In this document: one piece after another, positions 18,072-27,000 of the stretch
Position numbering within the stretch: the first letter of the stretch is position 1
How the letters are laid out: the number at the start of each line of letters is the position of its first letter
DNA from: Bacteroidales bacterium
Lineage (GTDB): Bacteria; Bacteroidota; Bacteroidia; Bacteroidales; G3-4614
Assembly: GCA_017521245.1 (NCBI GenBank)
Contig: JAFXDI010000007.1
Location: 1-33,781, forward strand
DNA length: 33,781 nucleotides
Reading direction: 5' to 3'
Position numbers and translations under genes: made by a program
Notes under the pieces: generated by a model
Seen by the model: the letters and a program-made list of their open reading frames with translations, nothing else
What the model was told of the DNA's origin: nothing
Databases searched by the model: none

Positions 18072-18107
18072 AACAAAACACTTTGCTTGATAGCAAAGTG
18101 TTTTGTT
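18072..18107 (+). terminator. Intrinsic terminator of the suf operon
   Basis: A perfect 16-bp stem (18072-18087 with 18092-18107) has a 4-base loop TGAT. The descending arm ends in TTTTGTTGTT. It lies 17 bp after the sufS stop. Confidence 0.85.
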
Positions 18108-18250
18108 GTTATAATCCTATTAAAAAAGTAAATTATACATTTATTCCATTTTAGAAAATATAGTAAATTGAGCTTTATTATCCGCATACTTGATAAAAGT
18201 ACTTTTTTTGCTTTAAAGAAAGATTAAACTCAATAAATCTATGTAAAAAA

Positions 18251-18283
18251 ACTATCCCCAAAGCCTTAGGCTTTGGGGATAGT
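18251..18283 (-). terminator. Terminator of the outer-membrane protein gene
   Basis: ACTATCCCCAAAGCC (18251-18265) pairs perfectly with 18269-18283 across a 3-base loop. Read on the minus strand, the stem is followed by six T (18245-18250). It lies 28 bp past the stop of the minus-strand gene at 18311. Confidence 0.85.
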
Positions 18284-18310
18284 CTGTTATTTAAGATTCT
18301 CAAACTTCTT

Positions 18311-19099
18311 TTAGAACTTATATGAAGCACCCACAGCAAAAACAGCAAATGAGTTTTCATAAGTTTTTTTAAGAACACTGCTTATCATACCAATTTGAGC
18401 ATCAACACCCCAATTGTCGGTAATGTAATAAGTTGCTCCAACATATAATGCCATAGCGGCAGCAGGTTTAGCCTTATATCCGCTCCAAGTAACATGGTCA
18501 AGGTCGTTGTACTTAAATGTGGTAGTACCATGCATATTGTTATTATTTATCTCTATTTTTTCATCAGCCTTTTTAAATCCCTTTTCATCTCGTATATTTT
18601 TGAAGAGATATGTTTTGCATCCAATACCTAAACCTAATCTTGCGTAGGTATCAAGTTTTTTAATAGGACTATAATGGAACGATACTATTGCCATAGCATT
18701 AACGTCCTCTCTTTTTATATCGGCAGTTGCTGAACCTGTATCATGTCTCCTAATTTTTCTGGTTTCACTCGTATTTACCCAACGATCTTCTCTCATATTG
18801 TAAACTCTTCCAATATGTGTTTGAGTATATTTATAATCATACTCTCCATAAATTGTACCAACAACCTTGCCTCCGTATGTATTGTTTACTGAGAAACCAA
18901 CACCAATGGTAAACTTATCGGCTATCTTTGCAACACCCCACTCCATATTAACGTGTTGATCAAAAGTTGCACCAGTATGTCTTACTTTTCCAACACCAAT
19001 GGTAAGATCTACCTTTTTATCTCCAACACCAAAAACTCCTTGAGCACTAACTCCCATTGTAAAAACAAATAGGAGAGATAGAATTAAAAACCTCTTCAT
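18311..19099 (-). CDS. Outer-membrane beta-barrel protein
   Basis: 262 residues. A signal peptide (MKRFLILSLLFVFTMGVSAQ) is followed by amphipathic strands with alternating aromatic residues (TIGVGFSVNN, TIYGEYDYKY, AMAIVSFHYS, YARLGLGIGCKTYLF, AMALYVGATYYITDNWGVDA). The last residues are FAVFAVGASYKF, ending in the terminal Phe used by barrel-assembly machinery. This is the OmpW/OmpA-barrel-like small porin style found widely in Bacteroidetes. No functional motif allows a more exact assignment. It has its own promoter and terminator, so it is a single-gene unit. Confidence 0.75.
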   Translation of the reverse strand: MKRFLILSLLFVFTMGVSAQGVFGVGDKKVDLTIGVGKVRHTGATFDQHVNMEWGVAKIADKFTIGVGFSVNNTYGGKVVGTIYGEYDYKYTQTHIGRVYNMREDRWVNTSETRKIRRHDTGSATADIKREDVNAMAIVSFHYSPIKKLDTYARLGLGIGCKTYLFKNIRDEKGFKKADEKIEINNNNMHGTTTFKYNDLDHVTWSGYKAKPAAAMALYVGATYYITDNWGVDAQIGMISSVLKKTYENSFAVFAVGASYKF

Positions 19100-19146
19100 T
19101 TCTTTATCAACTATTTATAAGTAAAAACAACTAAATTTTAATGATG

Positions 19147-19179
19147 CAAAGGTAGTAGTTTTTTTCGATTCATTAACAA
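19147..19179 (-). promoter_or_regulatory. Promoter of the outer-membrane protein gene
   Basis: On the minus strand TACCTTTG occupies 19147-19154 and TTG occupies 19177-19179, a 22-bp spacer, slightly longer than ideal. The expected leader is about 40 nt. Confidence 0.6.
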
Positions 19180-19202
19180 TTTTTGAGTAGATAAATTATC
19201 CC

Positions 19203-21791
19203 TTATCTTGCTTTCATCCCGTATTTAATAGTGAACATAAGAATAATACCATTAATATTCATTCCGCTCTTTCCGTTACCATAAACCGATACCCTAAAAT
19301 ATTTATATGCAGGAGAAAATACAGGTATTCTTACTCCATCAACAAAAGAGTTCTTTAACGAGTAACTCGCTATTGGTAAAAAATCCCTGTCGGGTAAATT
19401 AGAGCCAAGAATAGTGACATAAACGCTATCTTCAATAAAATCCAATTCACCTTTAATAAAAACCTCTTTAAGTTGTTTAAACCTAAAATTATCAATCCCC
19501 TTAATTGCCCGAGTGGTTACAATGAAAGGTAAACTTTCATTCATTATCTCTCTTGAGAGATTATATAAACTACCTGTTGAGTCACAAACATAGAGGTCGG
19601 GATATATATTTAAGAATAAGAGCAAAGGAGTGTTTGTAAACTCTATTCTACTCCAGCCTGTGCCATTTAATGAGAAAGAGTAAAGATACTCTTTACCACT
19701 ATTTAAAAACAGAAGTTCGTTGTTGCTATAATTAAACTTGATATGAGAGTTTTTTATATACTCCTTAAAATTGTCAACACACGTCTGATCCGATTTAATA
19801 GTAACCTCATTACCCTCAACCTCTATTGGTGCGATAATATCGGAACGCTCCAGACCAAACGATGAGAGTTGCGTTACACTGCTACCTGATAGGAGCATCA
19901 ATCCTTTGTCTGCTAAAAATACAATAGCGTTATCGGTGCTGGCAATACCTTTATTTGAGATAGCAATATCTCTGCTAACAGGGAGCAGTGTCTGATAAAC
20001 AACCTCTTCGGAACCCTGTTGCAGAGTCCAAATACCATCCGAAGTAAAAATATATAGAGGAAACTCACCATATCTGCCTTGCGACAATTCGGCGGTAACA
20101 GCTGAAATATTCAGTATCTCTCCGTTAGATACACTATAACTCAACTCCTGAGGAAAGTAGAAAGGATTTTCGTGATTTGAAACCCTCAAAAGGTTTGGGA
20201 ACGAGTCGTAATCCCTTTGCTTTAGTGAGGGAATGTCGCCATTATACTCATCAAGTTCAATGCCGTTAAATTGCGAACTGATATAATATGCCATATTCTC
20301 AACCTTTGAACTTTTTAAAGGGAATAACTTATAACGTATTGTTCCATCGCTATATTTAATCCATATCTCCATTGAATAGGCTCTGCTGTCGGGATATGAA
20401 ATGTAGGGAGACATATATCCCTCTTTATGAATAGGCAAATCCATCTCAACATATTTTATTCCGCTATCGTCATTGATGCTGACTTTTATGTGGCAACTCA
20501 CTGCACCGCTGAAACTGCACTCCGAAATCTTTTTGTTAAACTCGTTTTGCGATACAATAAAATTTGAGAGATTAAACACCTTAGGTAAGTATCTGCGAAC
20601 ATTCCCAAAGTGTAGTCTCGAGTTATAAAGGAGCGACACATTGCCAAAAATATCGTAGTGCGAATAGTTGTCTATGGGGAGGGAGTCTTGCGAAGGCAAA
20701 TTCTCAAACTTATAAGGGATATAAAGTTTCTCCTTAAAGGTATCACTATTCCTAAGCTCCTCTAATTTAAATGAAGCAATTTTATAAAAAAGAGTCTCGT
20801 CGTTAATCTTCTCCCTAAACTCAATATCTGAAAGAGTGGGGTATTCAATATCAACAAAAATTTCCTCCTCGCTTTCTCCTTGATGTTCATTTTTATAACT
20901 AACCAAATCAAAATTCTCAGAGGCAACAGATATAGGTCTGGATATAAAAATATCAACACTGCTGATAATATTGTCCCACTTTGCCGAAGGAATCTCGTAA
21001 GCATTAAAAAATAGATTGTAGCACTTGTAATTGGTCCCTATGTAGTTAATTGAGTATTTATCATTTTCGTTCTTTAATATTTTGATAGTGTTAGTATAAC
21101 CTTTCCTGATATCATCGGTTGGCATCATAAGGATAGGAGCAGATGGTTTAATATAAGACCCATCATAAAGCTTTAGAGCATACCTTACCAAAAAGGGAGA
21201 ATTTAATGTACCGTTGTTCTCTTTTATCGCAATAACTTGTTTGTAAAACCTCTCAGCAATAAAGGTATAGTTCTTCTCTTTATTTATACTTTCAGTGTGC
21301 TTGTGGGGTAGATTGGCAGGGTCTGCAATAGTTTTAGCCACATGCGAAAGTTCAAGATTAAACGATAGGGTAGGTGATTCAATTGTTCCAATATGAGAGT
21401 ATCTATTATCGCCAAAAACCGAAAACTGATTACCTCCTTCGCAAACCAAAATAAGAATATTACCAACACTCTCAAACGAAGATACATTTTTAATCTCTGC
21501 AATAATCTCTCCAACCTTCACACTTTGGTTATTCACAATATTAGCCTCCCACCTAACGGTGCTTCCGTCATACGAAATAAGATGAGCATAGTTGTTGTTA
21601 CAGTGAATATATTTACAAATTCTCCCTTCACTATTACCATCTAACACCTTTTCGGGTTTGCCACACACATTCCATACACCACAATCGTTACGCATATTCA
21701 CAATATCGCAACACTCACCATCGTTGCAAATATCTGCAACACTACTATTTGAGATACCCAGAAGGGGAATCTCTTTTGATAACTTTTCCAT
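19203..21791 (-). CDS. Phage tail hub/stabilisation-like structural protein
   Basis: The ATG at 21791 (MEKLSKEIPLLG) is chosen over an upstream TTG at 21803, giving 862 residues. The N terminus (CCDIVNMRNDCGVWNVCGKP) resembles the opening of podovirus stabilisation/tail tubular B-type proteins, which begin by listing parameters of the encoded sample. The later PLYIFTSDGIWTLQQGSEEV, LLPVSRDIAISNKGIAST and IVFLADKGLMLLSGSSVTQL are the most characteristic blocks. No membrane or signal segment is seen, which fits a virion protein. It diverges from the portal-like gene. The frame is intact over 2.6 kb, so it is not visibly decaying. The assignment rests on pattern memory, not alignment. Confidence 0.55.
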   Translation of the reverse strand: MEKLSKEIPLLGISNSSVADICNDGECCDIVNMRNDCGVWNVCGKPEKVLDGNSEGRICKYIHCNNNYAHLISYDGSTVRWEANIVNNQSVKVGEIIAEIKNVSSFESVGNILILVCEGGNQFSVFGDNRYSHIGTIESPTLSFNLELSHVAKTIADPANLPHKHTESINKEKNYTFIAERFYKQVIAIKENNGTLNSPFLVRYALKLYDGSYIKPSAPILMMPTDDIRKGYTNTIKILKNENDKYSINYIGTNYKCYNLFFNAYEIPSAKWDNIISSVDIFISRPISVASENFDLVSYKNEHQGESEEEIFVDIEYPTLSDIEFREKINDETLFYKIASFKLEELRNSDTFKEKLYIPYKFENLPSQDSLPIDNYSHYDIFGNVSLLYNSRLHFGNVRRYLPKVFNLSNFIVSQNEFNKKISECSFSGAVSCHIKVSINDDSGIKYVEMDLPIHKEGYMSPYISYPDSRAYSMEIWIKYSDGTIRYKLFPLKSSKVENMAYYISSQFNGIELDEYNGDIPSLKQRDYDSFPNLLRVSNHENPFYFPQELSYSVSNGEILNISAVTAELSQGRYGEFPLYIFTSDGIWTLQQGSEEVVYQTLLPVSRDIAISNKGIASTDNAIVFLADKGLMLLSGSSVTQLSSFGLERSDIIAPIEVEGNEVTIKSDQTCVDNFKEYIKNSHIKFNYSNNELLFLNSGKEYLYSFSLNGTGWSRIEFTNTPLLLFLNIYPDLYVCDSTGSLYNLSREIMNESLPFIVTTRAIKGIDNFRFKQLKEVFIKGELDFIEDSVYVTILGSNLPDRDFLPIASYSLKNSFVDGVRIPVFSPAYKYFRVSVYGNGKSGMNINGIILMFTIKYGMKAR

Positions 21792-21816
21792 AAAAATAAA
21801 CAATTAAAATTTTAAG

Positions 21817-21824
21817 CAAAAATA
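21817..21824 (-). promoter_or_regulatory. Candidate -7 box for the hub-like gene
   Basis: On the minus strand TATTTTTG lies 25 bp upstream of the start codon. The -33 position has only a weak TTC match at 21844-21846. For the divergent portal gene no clean box was found. Confidence 0.35.
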
Positions 21825-21953
21825 TTAAGAGGAGTCAGCCATTGAATGGTAAAATTATCTGAATAGAGTAGGTGTAAAAGTATAAATTTACCACCCGGAC
21901 AAAAGATATAAAAGGTTTATTTGCAAAGTAAAAAACTAAATAAAAATATAACC

Positions 21954-23816
21954 ATGAAAAAGAGAAACAGAGTCGATTACCGACACTTTAACAACCAAAC
22001 GCTATTGCCCCAAACAGACAAAGCGGAGAAGAAAAGGTTCAAAGATGTGACCTTTAAAGAGGATAAAGAGATCCTTCAAATGGCGTATAGGGCTTGGGAT
22101 GAACTTCAAGAGCATCGCAAAAACCGAGAACGAAATCGCAACTACACCTTTGGTCGTCAGTGGAACGATCCTATAACCCTCTCCGATGGGCGTACTATAA
22201 CCGAAGAGGAGTATCTAAAGGAACAAGGCAAAGTACCACTTAAAAACAATCTGATACGTCAGTTGGTAAAAAATATAGTGGGGCAGTTCCGCTCAATGCG
22301 AACGCAGCCAATATGTGTTGCACGTGACCGAAACGAACAACCCTTAGGCGAGATATTAAGTAGTGCGGTAGAGTATGTACACCAACACAATAGAGTGTGG
22401 GAGTTAGATGGCAGAACACTCGAAGAGTTTGTGATATCGGGAAGTTGTGCTCACAAAATTATTCATGCTACACGTAACGGAAAAACCGATGTATGGGTTG
22501 ATCAAATCTCACCCTCGCGTCTATTCTTTAACCGGATGAATGACATACGTCATTTAGATTGTAATCTAATAGGCGAGTTGCACGATATGCCAATTGCCGA
22601 CCTTGTCTCGCGTTATGCAAAAGGTAACAGACAACGAGCCATTGCACTACGTCAAATATATAGCGATGTTAGGGATGTTCATTTTGAACAACGCTATCCA
22701 ACACTCTCAAACGAGCCAACCGACAATATTGATTTCTATACCCCCTCAGAGAACAATATGTGTAGGGTAATAGAGGTGTGGCATAATGAGAGCAGAGAGA
22801 TGTTGCGTTGCCACGATACCCTTGATGGAACAATATATAAAGCAGAGGTGTCAGCAATAGAGGAGATAGAGGCTGAGAACTCTCGCCGTATAAAAGAGGC
22901 ACAAGAGCAAGGCGTGGATAAGGAGCAAGTGCCACTGATAAAAACAGAGTGGTTTATCGATAAGGTATGGTACTTCCGTCACCTTTCACCACTTGGGCAT
23001 ATACTTGATGAGGGCGAAACTCCCTATTGGCATGAGTCGCATCCCTATACAATTAAACTCTATCCGTTAGTAGATGGCGAAGTACACTCGTTGGTAGAGG
23101 ATGTAATTGACCAACAACGCTATATAAACCGAATGATAACTATGCTTGATTTCATAATGGGATCGAGTGCAAAAGGAGTATTGCTCTTTCCCGAAGATGC
23201 ACTTCCTGATGGAATGACAGTGGAGGATTTAGCCGATGAGTGGACACGTTATAACGGTATAATAAGATACCGACCACGACCGGGAATACCCTCTCCGCAA
23301 CAGATAACAGTTAATGGAACAAACGTAGGAGCATACGATATGTTGTCACTTCAAATGAAAATGTTCGAAAACATTTCGGGAGTGCATGGGGCAATACAGG
23401 GTAAGGCTGCACCATCGGGAACACCTTACGCACTATATGTGCAGCAGATGCAAAACTCATCGCTTAATCTTGTAGATTTGTTTGAGAGTTTCAAATGTTT
23501 CCGTACCGATCGTGATACCAAACTGGTAAAAACCATACAGCAATATTACGATATGGAACGATACAAAAAAATAGTAGGAGAAGATAATCTTGAAACACTC
23601 AACAATGTAGATGAAGAGCAAGTAAAAAATGTGGAGTTTGATATAAACATAACCGAATCTGTATCATCGCCTGTATATCGCATAGCCTCAAACGAATTTT
23701 TATTAGACCTATTTAAAATGGGACAAATCGATTTGAAGATGTTACTTGAAAATGGCTCGTTTCCGTTTGCGGATAAGTTATTGCAAAGTTTAAATATTAT
23801 GAATAATAACGAGTAA
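21954..23816 (+). CDS. Phage portal protein (P22-like)
   Basis: The ATG at 21954 (MKKRNRVDYRHF) is preferred to TTG 21921, giving 620 residues. The N-terminal region (MAYRAWDELQEHRKNRERNR, YTFGRQWNDPI), NNLIRQLVKNIVGQFRSMRT and the central DQQRYINRMITMLDFIMGSS are typical of large P22/podovirus-like portal proteins in Bacteroidetes prophages. SGVHGAIQGKAAPSGTPYAL is the conserved block before the long C-terminal helix (NSSLNLVDLFESFKCFRTDR). A portal forms the 12-mer ring through which DNA enters the capsid. Unusually, no terminase or capsid gene lies beside it here. The length and frame are intact. Confidence 0.75.
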   Translation: MKKRNRVDYRHFNNQTLLPQTDKAEKKRFKDVTFKEDKEILQMAYRAWDELQEHRKNRERNRNYTFGRQWNDPITLSDGRTITEEEYLKEQGKVPLKNNLIRQLVKNIVGQFRSMRTQPICVARDRNEQPLGEILSSAVEYVHQHNRVWELDGRTLEEFVISGSCAHKIIHATRNGKTDVWVDQISPSRLFFNRMNDIRHLDCNLIGELHDMPIADLVSRYAKGNRQRAIALRQIYSDVRDVHFEQRYPTLSNEPTDNIDFYTPSENNMCRVIEVWHNESREMLRCHDTLDGTIYKAEVSAIEEIEAENSRRIKEAQEQGVDKEQVPLIKTEWFIDKVWYFRHLSPLGHILDEGETPYWHESHPYTIKLYPLVDGEVHSLVEDVIDQQRYINRMITMLDFIMGSSAKGVLLFPEDALPDGMTVEDLADEWTRYNGIIRYRPRPGIPSPQQITVNGTNVGAYDMLSLQMKMFENISGVHGAIQGKAAPSGTPYALYVQQMQNSSLNLVDLFESFKCFRTDRDTKLVKTIQQYYDMERYKKIVGEDNLETLNNVDEEQVKNVEFDINITESVSSPVYRIASNEFLLDLFKMGQIDLKMLLENGSFPFADKLLQSLNIMNNNE

Positions 23817-23828
23817 TGAGAAATTAGT

Positions 23829-23854
23829 AGAGAGAAGAATTAATTCTTCTCTCT
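23829..23854. terminator. Perfect 26-bp palindrome after the portal-like gene
   Basis: AGAGAGAAGAATT is followed exactly by its reverse complement. It lies 13 bp after the portal stop. The plus strand continues with A-rich rather than T-rich sequence, so it is a processing/stability hairpin or an imperfect terminator. Confidence 0.55.
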
Positions 23855-23899
23855 GATTAAAAAAATAAAGAGGATAATGCGCAGTAAATCAGTTATTTA

Positions 23900-23909
23900 C
23901 CCCCCCCCC
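23900..23909 (+). repeat. C10 homopolymer tract upstream of the CotH-protein promoter
   Basis: Ten consecutive C in an otherwise A/T-rich spacer, ending 12 bp before the -33 element of the downstream promoter. Such tracts change length by slippage during replication. Confidence 0.9.
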
Positions 23910-23921
23910 ATTATAAAGCTA

Positions 23922-23952
23922 TTGGAATTGTAAAAATAATTTCATATATTTG
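23922..23952 (+). promoter_or_regulatory. Promoter of the large CotH-family gene
   Basis: TTG at 23922-23924, a 20-bp spacer, then TATATTTG at 23945-23952. Transcription should start near 23959, giving a leader of about 130 nt. That leader contains a near-perfect small stem around 23988-24012. Confidence 0.65.
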
Positions 23953-24091
23953 TCAAAAACAACAAATATAGTCTGCACTCGCTATGATAAATATTCAAGT
24001 AAACTTGATATTTCTTGCTCGTTTGTTTCTATATTTGAAAATAAGAATTGCACCTATATTGAGAATAATAACCATAAAAAACAGAACCGCT

Positions 24092-27000
24092 ATGAAGAGA
24101 ATATTACTATTTGCTTTAATGTCATTAATGTCATTATTAAGCAACCAAGAATTGTTTTCTCAAGAGGTTGCCCCAAGAACAATTTCGGTATCTGAAAACG
24201 ATCCTTCGTTGGGAAACGCGTTTATTGGCCTCATAGAGATTAACGAGGTTACAAACCAGACAGGAGCAGTAACCGTAAGAGCGCAATCATATAGTAATTG
24301 CAGGTTTGTAAATTGGACTCTAAACGGAGAGGTAGTATCAACCGAAACTTCGTATGTTGATACAACCGAAGGAGATAAACACTATGTTGCAAACTTTGAG
24401 GAGCTCCCAAAATATGGAATTAGTATAATCTCAAACAATCCTGCAATGGGAAGCGTAATAGAGATTAACCGAGATTTATATGAAGGTGAAAAGATAACAC
24501 TCTTGGCTTTTCCTAACGAAGGTTACGAATTTGTAAATTGGACAGTAGATGGCAAGGTGGTTAGTATCAACCCTGAGTATAGTATAACTATACAATCAGA
24601 AGTTGAGTATGTTGCAAACTTTCAAGTACCCCTTAAAAAGTTGGAACTCGTATCTTGTCAAATAAAACTTCCGGCATCAAGTAGCAGCTCAGGTAGAGTT
24701 GTTGATGGCACAAAAATAATTGACGGACTTTATCATACCAATGTCTATATAAACCAAGGAGTAACTTCAGGATCAACAGTTACGGTTGAATTGGCAAAGG
24801 AGTCTGTAATCGAGAACATTAGGCTCTATTTCGGAAGTGAAGGACTTCCTTCAGAGGCAAAGATTCAGGTATCAACAGATAATAAGCATTGGTACGATCT
24901 TAAGGGAACTTACATCAAAAAAGGAGAGGCCAAATATCATCAACATAGTTCAAGATATTTGATTACTAAAAACACGTTAGTTCCTGTTGTTGCAAAATAT
25001 GTAAGAATATTAACTACTTCAGCTTCGGTATATTTTGGTTATAGCTTAGATATGTGGGAGTTTGAGGTGTATGAGTACCCTGTGGATATAGCACCCCGCA
25101 CAATTACTACCGCAGTAAATGATGCATCAATGGGAACAGCGTATGTTGGAACAGAGGGGACAACAGAGGTAACCTCTCAAACCGAGCCACTTGTATTGGT
25201 GGCAACCCCAACCGATCCCTCTTATAAGTTTGTAAATTGGACAGTAAACGGCGAGGTTGTATCAACCGATGCACACTTCTATGACGTAACCGAAGGTGAT
25301 AAAGAGTATATTGCAAACTTTACACGCTCAAAAATATTTCAAGTAAACGCCTCTTCCGCTAATCCAAAACAAGGGTCGGTAACAGCAACACAAACAGGTA
25401 GAGTTTATGAAGACCAAGAGGTGTTGTTTACTGCAAAACCGGGAGGTGGATGCAAATTTGTAAATTGGACAGTAAACGGCGAGGTTGTATCAACCTCCAC
25501 ATCATACGAGATTGCAATTACAGAAGATGTTGATTTGGTTGCCAACTTTACCGACAACTATAAGCAACTCACAACCGTTCCAACAATATATATCAACACC
25601 GAAAACGGATTTGGAGTAACCAGCAAAGAAGATTATGTAAACGCATACGTAACAGTTCGAGGAGCAGAAAATGAAGAGGATAATATAACAGAGGTTCTCA
25701 CCGAGATAAAAGGACGCGGAAACTCAACATGGGGAATGGCAAAGAAACCCTACCGCTTGAAATTTGATGAAAAAATCAAATTCTTGGGTAACGAAGCCAA
25801 AGAGAAAAACTGGGTATTGTTAGCCAACTATGCCGATAAAACACTAATGCGTAATGCCCTTGCATTAGAGACCGCACGAAATATGATGAACTTTGGTTTT
25901 ACTCCATCGGTAACATTTGTTGATGTAGTTTTGAATGGAGAGAATTTGGGAAGTTATATGCTAACCGACCAAGTAGAGGTTAAACCTAAACGAGTACCCG
26001 TAACCGAGCAAGAGACCACAACCACAATGAGTGATGCAGAAATAACAGGCGGATACCTAATTGAAGTTGACGGCTTTGCCGATAGTGAAATCTCATGGTT
26101 CCAAACTTCACAAGGCATGAAGGTAACAATCAAATACCCCAAAGATGATGAGATAAACTCAGACCAATATACCTATATCTCAAACTACACCCAAAGTATG
26201 GAGAATGCACTGTTCAGCACCAACTTTACCGATGCAGAGTTGGGATGGCGAAAATACATAGATGAAGCCTCAATGGTAGATTGGTATATAGCATGTGAGT
26301 TGTTCGGAAACTCAGACGCATGGTGGAGTACCTATATGTATAAAGAGCGAGATGACGTCTTTAAATTTGGACCACTATGGGACTTTGATATAGCCTTCAA
26401 CAACGATGATCGTTTGGGTGATGCAACAACCCTTATGATGCGAACAAATGCACACGAACCCAAAACGTGGATTTCTCGTTGGTGGCAAGATGCAGGCTTT
26501 GTATCGGCAGTAAAAGCACGTTGGGAAGAGTTGCGAAAAGCAGGAGTAAAAGAGTTTATGATAAACTATATAAACAACACAGAAGAGTATCTGCAAACAT
26601 CACAACAAAATAACTTCAATGTATGGAAAATACTAAATACAAAAGTATATCGCGAACTTGAAGCACGAGGCTCGTATGAGGCAGAGGTTGATTTCTTGAG
26701 AAATTATGTAACCTCTCGTATAGCATACCTTGATGAACAATTTGGGTTGCATGAATTAAACTTTTCGGTAACTGCAATATCGACAGATGAAACAAAGGGA
26801 ACAGCAACAGTCTCTTTAACATCAGTCGCCGAAGGAGATAGCGTAACCATAACAGCAACACCCAAAGATGGGTATCGATTTGCAAATTGGACACTAAATG
26901 GTAAGCTGTTGTCTGTTCAGAACCCATATACAACACTTGTAACCTCAAACTCAAACTATATAGCCAACTTCGTAAAATCAGATGAAATGATATACGGAGC

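Noticed and set aside
23950..24195. 81-codon frame in the CotH leader
   Set aside because: It begins with a start codon inside the -7 box (TATATTTG) and overlaps the signal peptide region in another frame; no credible protein.
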